DNA of 50,308 nucleotides from JANRJY01 sp033763735 (GTDB taxonomy: Bacteria > Bacteroidota > Bacteroidia > Cytophagales > UBA9547). Position 1 is the stretch's first letter. Each line of letters begins with the position of its first letter. The notes under the pieces are model-generated. The model had not been told where the DNA came from. It did no database searches and was given only the letters and a program-made list of their open reading frames with translations. Shown here piece after piece: positions 35,287-44,100 of the stretch. A program made the translations under genes and the position numbers. The stretch is taken from positions 1 to 50,308 of the forward strand of contig JANRJY010000040.1 in assembly GCA_033763735.1 (NCBI GenBank), in the 5' to 3' direction.

Positions 35287-36390
35287 ATGAAAGACTATAA
35301 GTTATTAAATGATAAAGAATTTGTAAAATGGTTAATTATAGCAATAATTAGTTTCTTAATTGTACTTACACTACCATTCATTTTACATTTTCCAAATCCT
35401 TTCAATGAAACTGCTTTTGACTTTTCAAATTCTGGAAATATTGGAGACACTATTGGAGGAGTAACAGCGCCATTTATAGGGATTATATTGGCGTTATTAA
35501 CATTCGCTGCTTTTTGGGTTCAATATAGAACTAATCAAGAACAATTTAATCAATTTGAACTACAATCAAGAGATATTGCAATTCAAAGATTTGAAAGTAC
35601 TTATTATGAATTGATTAAGATTCATAGGGAAAATGTGAATGAAATAAAAATTTCAGAAAGTGCTATTGGTAGGGCTGCATTCGAACAACTTTTTTATGAG
35701 ATTAAGATAGCATACTATGTGGCAACATATTTTTATGATGAAGATTATGACTATAAAACCCATTTTAATGATAACTCAAAAACACGTGTAGATTTAGAAA
35801 AGATAAAACTTATTTACACATTTCATTTATTCTTTTTTGGATTAAATTTAGAAAGCTACGATTTATTTAACACTCTATTTCCTTCTGAGTATAGCAAATT
35901 AAATATTGAAGAAAATTTAAAAAAATTTAAAAGATTGCTATCCAGTCAAATAACTAATAAATATAAATTAGAAAACTTATTGAATTATAATGAAAACCGA
36001 GACATCAATAGATACACAAATAAAATGAATATAGATAAACAATTAACAAAATACCACAAACTTTTGACTTATACTCCTTTAGAAGGTCATTATCAAACAT
36101 TAGGACACTATTTTCGTCATTTATATCAAACTGTTAAATTTGTTGACAACTGTAATATCATCTTTAATAGTAATCAAACTGAAAATCAAAACATTAAATA
36201 TAACTATGTAAAAACTCTTAGAGCTCAATTATCTGGTTTTGAGCAAGCAATTTTATTTTTTGACTGTTTTGGGATTGCTGGTAAAGCCTGGATTAAAGAT
36301 GGTTACTTTGAAAAATACTGTTTTATTAAACATCTACCACGGCATTTAATAAACTTTGGAATAAATCCAGAATTGTATTTTGAAACTTAG
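35287..36390 (+). CDS. Putative phage abortive infection protein, AbiC family
   Basis: A 367-residue membrane protein. Two transmembrane segments near residues 14-34 and 52-74 are followed by a large cytosolic helical domain. The C-terminal half has the signature of the putative AbiC family: GHYQTLGHYFRHLYQTVKFVDN, then YVKTLRAQLSGFEQAILFFD and a final HLPRHLINFGINPELYF. In Lactococcus AbiC aborts phage infection; the mechanism is not known and transfer of function to this protein is inference. It has its own terminator and two secreted orphans upstream. Confidence 0.8.
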   Translation: MKDYKLLNDKEFVKWLIIAIISFLIVLTLPFILHFPNPFNETAFDFSNSGNIGDTIGGVTAPFIGIILALLTFAAFWVQYRTNQEQFNQFELQSRDIAIQRFESTYYELIKIHRENVNEIKISESAIGRAAFEQLFYEIKIAYYVATYFYDEDYDYKTHFNDNSKTRVDLEKIKLIYTFHLFFFGLNLESYDLFNTLFPSEYSKLNIEENLKKFKRLLSSQITNKYKLENLLNYNENRDINRYTNKMNIDKQLTKYHKLLTYTPLEGHYQTLGHYFRHLYQTVKFVDNCNIIFNSNQTENQNIKYNYVKTLRAQLSGFEQAILFFDCFGIAGKAWIKDGYFEKYCFIKHLPRHLINFGINPELYFET

Positions 36391-36411
36391 ATTAATAATT
36401 GTTTAAAAAGT

Positions 36412-36432
36412 AATCCCAAACGGGATTTTTTT
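36412..36432 (+). terminator. Rho-independent terminator after the AbiC-like gene
   Basis: AATCCC (36412-36417) pairs with GGGATT (36422-36427) around AAAC and is followed by a run of T to 36432. It begins 22 bases after the stop codon. Confidence 0.75.
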
Positions 36433-36646
36433 GAAAATTAATATTCCGCCTTTGTTGGTGTTGCAGGTAAGGAAAAGCGGAGGTCACCAACAAACAAACT
36501 TAGCTGCTTGTTGGTCAAAAAAGACACAACAAGGGCGAGAAGGAAAGACCAACAACGGCAAAGAATGTTGTGTAAGTATGACAACAAACAAGATAAGCTA
36601 GAGCCAGTCAAACAAGAAATTAAGAAACCATAGTAATGTATTCCGA
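36433..36646. other. Gene-free stretch with two inverted repeats sharing TTGTTGGT
   Basis: No open frame is convincing. TTTGTTGGTG (36451-36460) pairs with CACCAACAAA (36485-36494), and TTGTTGGTC (36508-36516) pairs with GACCAACAA (36547-36555). The stretch is more GC-balanced than its surroundings. It could be a structured RNA or remains of a mobile element. Confidence 0.45.
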
Positions 36647-36688
36647 GGCAGGTGTCTTCACCTGACTCACTAATTCTTCGCTAGATTG
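36647..36688. repeat. 42-bp direct repeat, right copy
   Basis: Second copy of the repeat at 30295-30336 with three substitutions. Read on the minus strand it encodes SSEELVSQVKTPAS without a stop. It marks the right edge of the accessory island, just downstream of recA. Confidence 0.85.
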
Positions 36689-36707
36689 ACTGTCTATGGA
36701 AAGTATA

Positions 36708-36728
36708 GACAACTTCTAAAAAGTTGTC
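36708..36728 (-). terminator. Hairpin downstream of recA
   Basis: GACAACTT (36708-36715) pairs perfectly with AAGTTGTC (36721-36728) around CTAAA, 15 bases after the recA stop. There is no U tract on the recA strand after the stem, so termination is only suggested. A smaller hairpin (GTCTAT / ATAGAC) overlaps it. Confidence 0.4.
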
Positions 36729-36742
36729 AATATTAATATATC

Positions 36743-37786
36743 CTAATTTTCTACCGCTACTCCTGCAGCAGTTGGTGCGGTTAATGCTTCGCCAGACACC
36801 ACTTGTTTAATTTTAGTTTCCAGTTCTTCAAATAGTTCTGGGTTGTCCAGTAAAAGTTGTTTTAAAGCATCGCGTCCTTGACCCAGTTTTTGGTTGCCAT
36901 ATGAAAACCATGAACCTGACTTCTGAATGATATTCAATTCAACGCCCAGGTCTATTATTTCGCCTACTTTTGATATTCCCTGGCCATACATAATGTCAAA
37001 CTCAACTTGTTTGAAAGGAGGTGCTACTTTGTTTTTGACCACTTTCACTTTGGTACGATTGCCCATTACATCATCGCCTTCTTTGATGGCGCCAATTCTG
37101 CGAATATCTATTCGGACAGAGGCATAAAATTTCAGCGCATTACCACCGGTAGTAGTTTCGGGATTGCCGAACATAACACCAATTTTTTCGCGTAACTGGT
37201 TGATAAATATGCATATACATCCGGTTTTGTTAATCGTTCCGGTAAGTTTGCGTAGTGCTTGTGACATCAATCGGGCTTGTAATCCCATTTTGCTATCTCC
37301 CATTTCACCTTCCAACTCACTTTTTGGAACCAATGCAGCCACGGAGTCAATTACAATAACATCTATGGCACCAGAGCGAATCAAATGTTCGGCAATTTCG
37401 AGTGCTTGCTCGCCATTATCGGGCTGTGATATCAGTAAATTTTCAGTTTGAATGCCTAATTTTTCGGCATATGTTTTGTCGAAAGCATGTTCAGCATCGA
37501 TAAATGCCGCTAATCCACCTCTTTTTTGAGCTTCTGCAATGGTATGCATCGCAATAGTGGTTTTACCTGACGATTCAGGTCCATATATTTCAATGATTCT
37601 ACCGAGTGGGAAACCACCTACACCAAGTGCCAAATCCAATCCTAATGAACCGGTTGAAATAGCCGGTATATCACTAACTTTCTCATCAGAAAGTTTCATT
37701 ACTATGCCTTTGCCATACTCTTTTTCAAGTTTGTCAATGGTAAGTTTTAGGGCTTTAAATTTTTCGGTGTTATCAACTGCTGACAT
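36743..37786 (-). CDS. recA: Recombinase RecA
   Basis: A 347-residue RecA: strand exchange in homologous recombination and co-protease for the SOS response. Walker A is GPESSGKTT near residue 70, Walker B is the VIVIDSVAALVP strand, and the diagnostic loops ALRKLTGTINKTGC and FINQLREKIGVMFGNPETTTGG are intact. Length is standard. A LexA-type box upstream was not recognised. The 177-base divergent gap leads to the HAD gene. Confidence 0.98.
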   Translation of the reverse strand: MSAVDNTEKFKALKLTIDKLEKEYGKGIVMKLSDEKVSDIPAISTGSLGLDLALGVGGFPLGRIIEIYGPESSGKTTIAMHTIAEAQKRGGLAAFIDAEHAFDKTYAEKLGIQTENLLISQPDNGEQALEIAEHLIRSGAIDVIVIDSVAALVPKSELEGEMGDSKMGLQARLMSQALRKLTGTINKTGCICIFINQLREKIGVMFGNPETTTGGNALKFYASVRIDIRRIGAIKEGDDVMGNRTKVKVVKNKVAPPFKQVEFDIMYGQGISKVGEIIDLGVELNIIQKSGSWFSYGNQKLGQGRDALKQLLLDNPELFEELETKIKQVVSGEALTAPTAAGVAVEN

Positions 37787-37931
37787 GTAAGTAGGGATTT
37801 GGTATTGACATTTAAAAAATCAACTAACAATAATAAGATTTTAACACCGAAAATAGTCAACAATTGGAAAAAATATTTTTGCAAAAACACATCTTTGTGC
37901 TAAATAATTGGATATAAATAAAATATCCGTT

Positions 37932-37939
37932 TAATTTTG
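37932..37939 (+). promoter_or_regulatory. Bacteroidota-type -7 box for the HAD gene
   Basis: TAATTTTG lies 25 bases before the ATG at 37964. A TTG at 37908-37910, 21 bases upstream, could be the -33 element. Confidence 0.42.
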
Positions 37940-37963
37940 AAAGCACACATCAAATACTAAATA

Positions 37964-38671
37964 ATGTCCGAATTGTTCATCGCTAATAAAATAGAATCAG
38001 TTGCAGAAATATTTGATAACCTAGGTGGAACTTTCATTGAATCGCCTAAAGTTATCGCACATAAACTCAAGCAGATTGATTGTTTTGTTTTTGATTGGGA
38101 TGGCGTGTTCAATGATGGACGTAAAGGGGCTGAAAGTTCCAGCGACTTTGCCGAGCCCGATTCGATGGCTACGCATATATTGCGTTACGCATATTGGCTT
38201 ACGCACAACAAATTACCCATTGTTGCCATTATTACAGGTCAAAACAATGAATCGGCACAGCTGTTTGCAGAAAGAGAGCATTTGAACTATGTATTTTCGG
38301 GTTTTAAAAATAAAGAAGAACCCATCAAAGTGCTGATGAAAGAAAACAAGCTACAAAAAGAACAAATTTCGAGCATGTTTGACGATATTATTGATTATCC
38401 ATTGGCAGTGAATACAGGAGTACGATTTTTGGTTAACCGTGAAGAAAATCCATTATTTACCAATTATTTTATCGACAAAAAATTGTGTGAATATATTACG
38501 TATAGTACTGGTAGTCAGTGTAAAGTGCGTGAAGTAGTAGAATTGATTATTGGGCTATCGGGCAATTACAATCATGTATTGGAATCAAGATTTAAAGATC
38601 CGGAGAAATACATGGAATTTTGGAATTTGAGACAATCAACCAAAACCAAGTTGGTCAAAAACACAAATTAA
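37964..38671 (+). CDS. HAD-superfamily phosphatase, KdsC-like
   Basis: A 235-residue HAD hydrolase. The nucleophile motif FVFDWDGVFNDG (Asp44 and Asp46), motif II in AIITGQNNESA and motif III as MFDDIIDYPLAV match the KdsC/YrbI group, whose usual substrate is Kdo-8-phosphate. It is longer than KdsC (about 170-190 residues) because of a 38-residue N-terminal extension and a C-terminal tail ending FWNLRQSTKT. The substrate is therefore uncertain. A thiolase gene follows after 48 bases on the same strand. Confidence 0.78.
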   Translation: MSELFIANKIESVAEIFDNLGGTFIESPKVIAHKLKQIDCFVFDWDGVFNDGRKGAESSSDFAEPDSMATHILRYAYWLTHNKLPIVAIITGQNNESAQLFAEREHLNYVFSGFKNKEEPIKVLMKENKLQKEQISSMFDDIIDYPLAVNTGVRFLVNREENPLFTNYFIDKKLCEYITYSTGSQCKVREVVELIIGLSGNYNHVLESRFKDPEKYMEFWNLRQSTKTKLVKNTN

Positions 38672-38719
38672 TAGAACAAGCAGAAGTATAAAACGTATTT
38701 AATAAAAACTATAAACAAA

Positions 38720-39892
38720 ATGGATGCATATATAGTAGCTGGACTTCGGTCGGCAGTAGGCAAGGCCCCAAGAGGTGGATTCAGATTTATGAGACCCGAT
38801 GATTTGGCAGCGGAAGTGATTAAGAAAGTATTGGCTACAGTACCACAGCTTGATCCTAAAAGAGTAGATGATTTGATAGTTGGAAATGCGGTGCCTGAAG
38901 CAGAACAAGGCATGCAAATAGGTAGAATGATTTCGTTATTGGCACTTCCCATGAATGTGCCTGGATTGGTAGTAAACAGATACTGTGGATCTGGACTTGA
39001 AACTATAGCTATGGCAAGTTATAAAATACATGCCGGCATGGCCGATTGTATTATTGCAGGAGGGGTGGAATCCATGAGTATGGTGCCAATTGCCGGATGG
39101 AAAACAGCTTTGAATTTTGATATCGCCAAAAATCATTCCGATTGGTATTCCAGTATGGGTGCCACTGCGGAAGCTGTAGCCAAAGATTTTGCGGTAAAAC
39201 GCGAAGATCAGGATGCATTTGCATTGCGTTCACACACCAATGCAATCAATGCCATAAAAACAGGATTGTTCAAGGAGGAAATTGTTCCGGTGACTATCAA
39301 AGAAACTTTTGTGGATGAATCAGGTAAAAAGAAAACGAAAGAATATATAGTGGATACCGATGAAGGTCCAAGAGCAGATACAAATCTTGAGGCATTGGCC
39401 AAATTAAAACCGGTATTTGCCGCAAATGGTAGCGTTACAGCAGGTAATTCATCACAAACTTCAGATGGAGCAGCATTTGTGATTGTAATGTCCGAGCGTA
39501 TGGTTAAAGAATTGGGAATTAAACCTATAGCTAGATTGGTGTCACATGCTGCAGCAGGCGTGGATCCTCGCATCATGGGAATTGGTCCGGTAGAAGCTAT
39601 CCCATTGGCTCTTCAAAGAGCGGGCAAAAAACTGTCTGATATTCAATTGATTGAGTTAAATGAAGCATTTGCATCACAAGCATTGGCAGTTTGCCGCAAG
39701 TTAGAAATTGATCAAAATATTGTAAATGTAAATGGTGGTGCCATTGCTTTAGGTCACCCGTTAGGTTGCACAGGCACAAAGCTTTCTGTACAATTATTTA
39801 ACGAGATGAAGCGCAGAAAACTGAAATATGGCATTGTGAGTGCTTGTGTTGGAGGTGGACAAGGTGTAGCCTCAGTGTATGAAGTGTTATAA
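38720..39892 (+). CDS. Acetyl-CoA C-acyltransferase (thiolase)
   Basis: A 390-residue thiolase, cleaving 3-ketoacyl-CoA in fatty-acid and amino-acid breakdown or acting in reverse. The nucleophile Cys89 lies in VNRYCGSGLE; the C-terminal GGAIALGHPLGCTG and SACVGGGQGVA supply the catalytic His and second Cys. ELNEAFASQAL is present. The sequence looks FadA-like rather than a short acetoacetyl-CoA thiolase, but chain-length preference is not readable. It may supply the step after crotonyl-CoA processing in the lysine and tryptophan routes, by inference only. Confidence 0.9.
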   Translation: MDAYIVAGLRSAVGKAPRGGFRFMRPDDLAAEVIKKVLATVPQLDPKRVDDLIVGNAVPEAEQGMQIGRMISLLALPMNVPGLVVNRYCGSGLETIAMASYKIHAGMADCIIAGGVESMSMVPIAGWKTALNFDIAKNHSDWYSSMGATAEAVAKDFAVKREDQDAFALRSHTNAINAIKTGLFKEEIVPVTIKETFVDESGKKKTKEYIVDTDEGPRADTNLEALAKLKPVFAANGSVTAGNSSQTSDGAAFVIVMSERMVKELGIKPIARLVSHAAAGVDPRIMGIGPVEAIPLALQRAGKKLSDIQLIELNEAFASQALAVCRKLEIDQNIVNVNGGAIALGHPLGCTGTKLSVQLFNEMKRRKLKYGIVSACVGGGQGVASVYEVL

Positions 39893-39901
39893 TTTATTCT
39901 T

Positions 39902-40675
39902 TTAAGGATTCAAAAGAAAAGGCGCAGTTCCGTTGGTGATAATCACTTTCGAATTCGGTGAATTGGATAATTTCAAAAACGCATCAAGCGATTTGTATTG
40001 AATAATCATTAGTGTAAGTCCCTCTGAAATAATTAATTGAGATTTTTTAATACCTTCAGCTTCAATAATTTTTCTTTCTGCTTCCTTTTTTTCTTTTTGG
40101 AGTACAAATTCCATTTGTTGTGCAGCTTGTTCGGCTTCTAGTTTTGCTTCGATTGACCTTGAAAGTCCGTCTGGAAGCTTTATTGTTTTCAAAAGTACGG
40201 ATTCTATTACAATGCCTCTATCACCAATAATGGCAGACATTTCATTTGCTATTTCACGACCAATATTGGCTCTTTCAGAAGTATATAAATCTTTTGCAAA
40301 ATACTTTGCAGTGATATTGGGAGCAGCTGAACGTAACACGCTTAAAATCACCGCATTTTCAAACTCCATTCCAATGGTTTCTACTATGGTTTTGGCATAT
40401 TCAGGTTTGAGTTTGTACAAAATTGCAAACTCAGCCTTTACGTTGAGACCTTCTTTTGTAGGTAATATCTATGCATCTACTTGCATATTGGTGGTACGAA
40501 TGGGGACTTTAATAATGGTAGTGATAAAGAAATTGAATGGGTATAGTCCAGGAGTCATTGTCACATTTTTGATACGACCGAAAGTACGTTTTAGACCTAC
40601 TTCTCCAGGACGAATGATAGTGAAACATCCTGATAGTATAGTAGATATGACGAGTAGTAAAATGAATTTTTTCAT
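39902..40675 (-). pseudogene. SPFH/prohibitin lipoprotein interrupted by an in-frame TAG
   Basis: The minus strand encodes a full-length prohibitin-like protein of about 257 codons in a single frame. It has an exported lipoprotein start (MKKFILLLVISTILSGC), then PGEVGLKRTFGRI, PTKEGLNVKAEFAILY and SPFH features such as GREIANEMSAIIGDRGI, with a coiled-coil tail EAEQAAQQMEFVLQKEKKEAERKI. One TAG at 40469-40471, between QVDA and ILPTKEG, breaks it after 68 residues. No frameshift exists. It may be a fresh pseudogene, a sequencing error or a readthrough site. The rest of the frame shows no decay. Confidence 0.85.
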
Positions 40676-40739
40676 TTGCTATTTTTTATGTAAATTTACT
40701 ATATAGAATAATGTGAATGGGTTAATTTGTGATTAAAAT

Positions 40740-41162
40740 ATGAAGGATAAAATCTGCTTATTTACATATAATTTTTTCTTGATTGGAGTTATAATTCTGT
40801 GCACCAATTTGAAAACTAATGCACAAATTATTTTTAAAAATAACCTCCAAAATCCTCATGATTCTTTGATAGTTAAACTTAGAATAATGAAAAGGTTACA
40901 AAATGAAGCTATAAGTCATGATTTTATGAAAATTCATGACATACAAACGAATTTGAATTCCTACCATAAATATTTGCAAAATCAGAAACCAAGCAAATTG
41001 GAAAAATATGTTAATGGCATTTTGTACACAGCAAGTTACTTTAATAATTTTAATCAATCCTTAATATTCCAAAGGATGAGCTATGCCGAACAAACACAAT
41101 TGTATAGTTTCAGAAGTAACTATGGCACTAATTTCCCTAATAAGTATATTGTAAATTGGTGA
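40740..41162 (+). CDS. Small secreted protein of unknown function
   Basis: A 140-residue protein with a signal peptide (LFTYNFFLIGVIILCTNLKTNAQ) and a mature part of about 110 residues. It includes SLIVKLRIMKRLQNEA and a Tyr/Asn-rich tail. It converges with the giant TPR-CHAT gene, with nine bases between stops. No family recognised. Confidence 0.55.
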   Translation: MKDKICLFTYNFFLIGVIILCTNLKTNAQIIFKNNLQNPHDSLIVKLRIMKRLQNEAISHDFMKIHDIQTNLNSYHKYLQNQKPSKLEKYVNGILYTASYFNNFNQSLIFQRMSYAEQTQLYSFRSNYGTNFPNKYIVNW

Positions 41163-41171
41163 TTTTACTTT

Positions 41172-44100
41172 TTACTTATTTTCAACCATTACAAAAGCAC
41201 CCCAATAAATAGGTTGTGGTTTTATTTTTTTAATCGTTCGCTTTGCATCTGTAAATGCTTTTCTTTTATTTCCGGTTTTAAGCCAGTTTTTGTAGAATTC
41301 AATCATTAACAATTTAGTTGCTTCATCATCCACCTTAAACAAGCTCATTACTACACTTCCTGCTCCTGCCACCAGGAATGATCTTTGCAAACCATATACC
41401 CCCTCACCTGCTTGTACCTGTCCAAGTCCCGTTTCACAGGCACTAAGTACTACCAGTTCTGTTTTATCCATATATAAGTTCATCGCTTCACTTGCGGTAA
41501 GAATTCCATCTTTTGAATTAAAATTCAATGACTTATCATCTGATAAAATATTACCGGAATATTTGAGCAAAATACCCGAACGATTCAACGGACTGGTCAA
41601 CTCTTCATTGAATATTTCAAAATCTTTTTGGTCTATTTCTTTGAAAAACCCATGGGTAGCTATGTGAACAATTCGAGGATTTTGATATGTCTTAACTTTA
41701 TTTTCCGAAGCTGACGTATCCAAATTTGTAACTACTTCCCATTGATTTTTATCAAACAAGTCACTAATGGTTTGTGCTTCGAGCTCAGTACCCGGTAGTT
41801 GTTGAATGGATTGCTTTGAACCTGTTTCCCCAGAATCATAAAAGCGTGGGTTTCCAATTACAAATATCAAATTGGAATTGTTTTTGACAGGTTTCCGCTT
41901 TTTAGTTTCAATAAGGCTACTGAAATTACTCACAATGCTAATATCCTGATTATCCAACACATAAGTGCCATCAGGTAAGCGTAATGTTTCAAGGTTGATT
42001 TGGTTATACACACCTTCTGGTGAAAAATAGACTAAATTTCCTTTTGGGATTCGGGCATAAATTGGGTCCCAGTAGGCTTGGAATGATTCCTCATCTTCAT
42101 ATTTAAATTTTATTTGATTTCGGTAATATTTTACCATTCTTGTTTCTAATTCTGTACCGTTTGCCAATACAGTAACTTCAGGAGCTGTTTGTGTTTTTTT
42201 ATTAATTGTTAGTGATGCATAAATCACCGAATCAGTAAATTGTCCATTGAAATATCTTACCCGAAGCATTTCCACAGCAGTTTCTTTTTCGCCTAAAATT
42301 TCTTTTACATCCAACCAAGTATTTCGCTTTGATTTCACTGAAGAAGTAAAAAACTCCGATTTTTTACCAAGTTCTTTTTCAAGATTGGATATATCAGATT
42401 CAAGGTTTTTAATATTGATTCCTTGAGATTCTTTTTCTTCATCAGTGAGTCCTAACGCTAGTGTAAGTTGTTCTTTTAATGACAAATAGGTGTTGTAATT
42501 GGCTATTAATTCTTGATCGCCACTGCTTAAAATCGACTCTTTGAGTTTTATTGAATTATTAAGCAAAACTGATTTGGTAACCAATGAATGATTAAATGCT
42601 TTAGTAGCTAATGAGGGATCTTGTTTGTAGTTTTTTAACATCAAAAAATTATAAAATTCAAAATCTTCACGAATCAAGTTCCAAAATTTAAGCTTTTCCT
42701 TTTCACTTAATGAAGGGAAATATTTCCCTATAAAATTCATGTATTTTTCGGTAGTCTCATCTGTTAATGAAATGGATTTTTTCATTTTACCATCCAAATA
42801 ATAAACTTTAGCTAGTTTACTTTGGGTACTCACATAGCTGGGATGTTCTTTACTCAAAGCCAAGCCATAAATATTAAGTGCTTTTTCATAATTGGTTTCG
42901 GCATCTTTCAACTTTTTGTTTTGAAGATTTAAATCGCCTTTAAGCACATATATTTCGGCTATATTGAGGTTTTTGCGTCCTTGCTTTACTTTGAAAATAG
43001 CTGCCGAAATATTCAGATATTTTTCTGCTTTGTCGTATTGCCCTGTTTTGATATAAAATTTGGCAATATCTTTTACTGTTTGTGCATACAGCGAATGTTC
43101 TTCACCCAAATAAGTAGTTACAATTTCTAATGCTTTACTCAATAGTTCATCCGATTTTTCTGCGGGTTCTTTAGTTACCAAATAAAGGTTTGATAAATCC
43201 AAATAAGCTGATACAATGAATATATGTTTTTCTTCAAACTTGTTTTTATAAATATCAATTACCTTTAATAATAATTCTTTAGCTTTATCATAATCACCAA
43301 TGGCGTATTTGAGTTTTTGGATTTTATAATAACACTCAGCCGTTCTTATGGATTGAGGACCAAATACTTTAAGGCTGATTTGTAGTGCTTTGTTGTAATA
43401 ATTTTCGGCTTCTGCATAATTGCCATATATAAACTGTATGTATCCTACATTCAAATAAGGTTTGATAAATTCAATAGACCCATCATTTAAAGTCTCCGTT
43501 TTGGTTTCAATACCCGATTTCAACATGCTTTCTGCTTCCTTATACTTACCTTGTTCCAGCAAAATATACGCTCTCGATTCAAGAGCTTCATCTTCAATAT
43601 CAGCACTTACCAAGTCAAGTTTTTCAGATAGTTTAATGGTTTTGCGAAGGCTTTTTTTAGCTTCATCAAATTCGCCTACAGCATTTTTTATCTGAGCCTT
43701 GGTTACCAAGGCATTCATATATAATTCTCTGTTTGGATTTTTTAATAAATCAAATGTTGTAATTGCTTTATCTATGGTTTTTTCGGCATCTTTAAAATAA
43801 CCACTTGCAAATTGAACATTGGCCATTTTCTCAAGTTGGTCCGCGAATGCATCAGAATTGTCTCCTAAGGTTTTGAAATACATATCCGCAGAAAGTGCAT
43901 AGTTGTCAAAGGCTTCACTATATTTTTCGGTAAGTTCATTGTGGTTTCCCATTTCATTGATTAAAACCGGCAAAACCACACTTGTAGGTTCAAGTTGAGA
44001 TTTTAATATCTTTATCAAACTTTCTTGATATATTTTATCTGCCTCGGAAAATTTGTAAGCATACCTGCTCAGATAATTGGCATAGTCCAACATATCAAAT

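Noticed and set aside
30295..36688. The 42-bp repeats as integrase attachment sites
   Set aside because: No integrase gene and no tRNA gene is adjacent, and the repeat reads as coding-derived sequence; recombination by homology is the simpler view.
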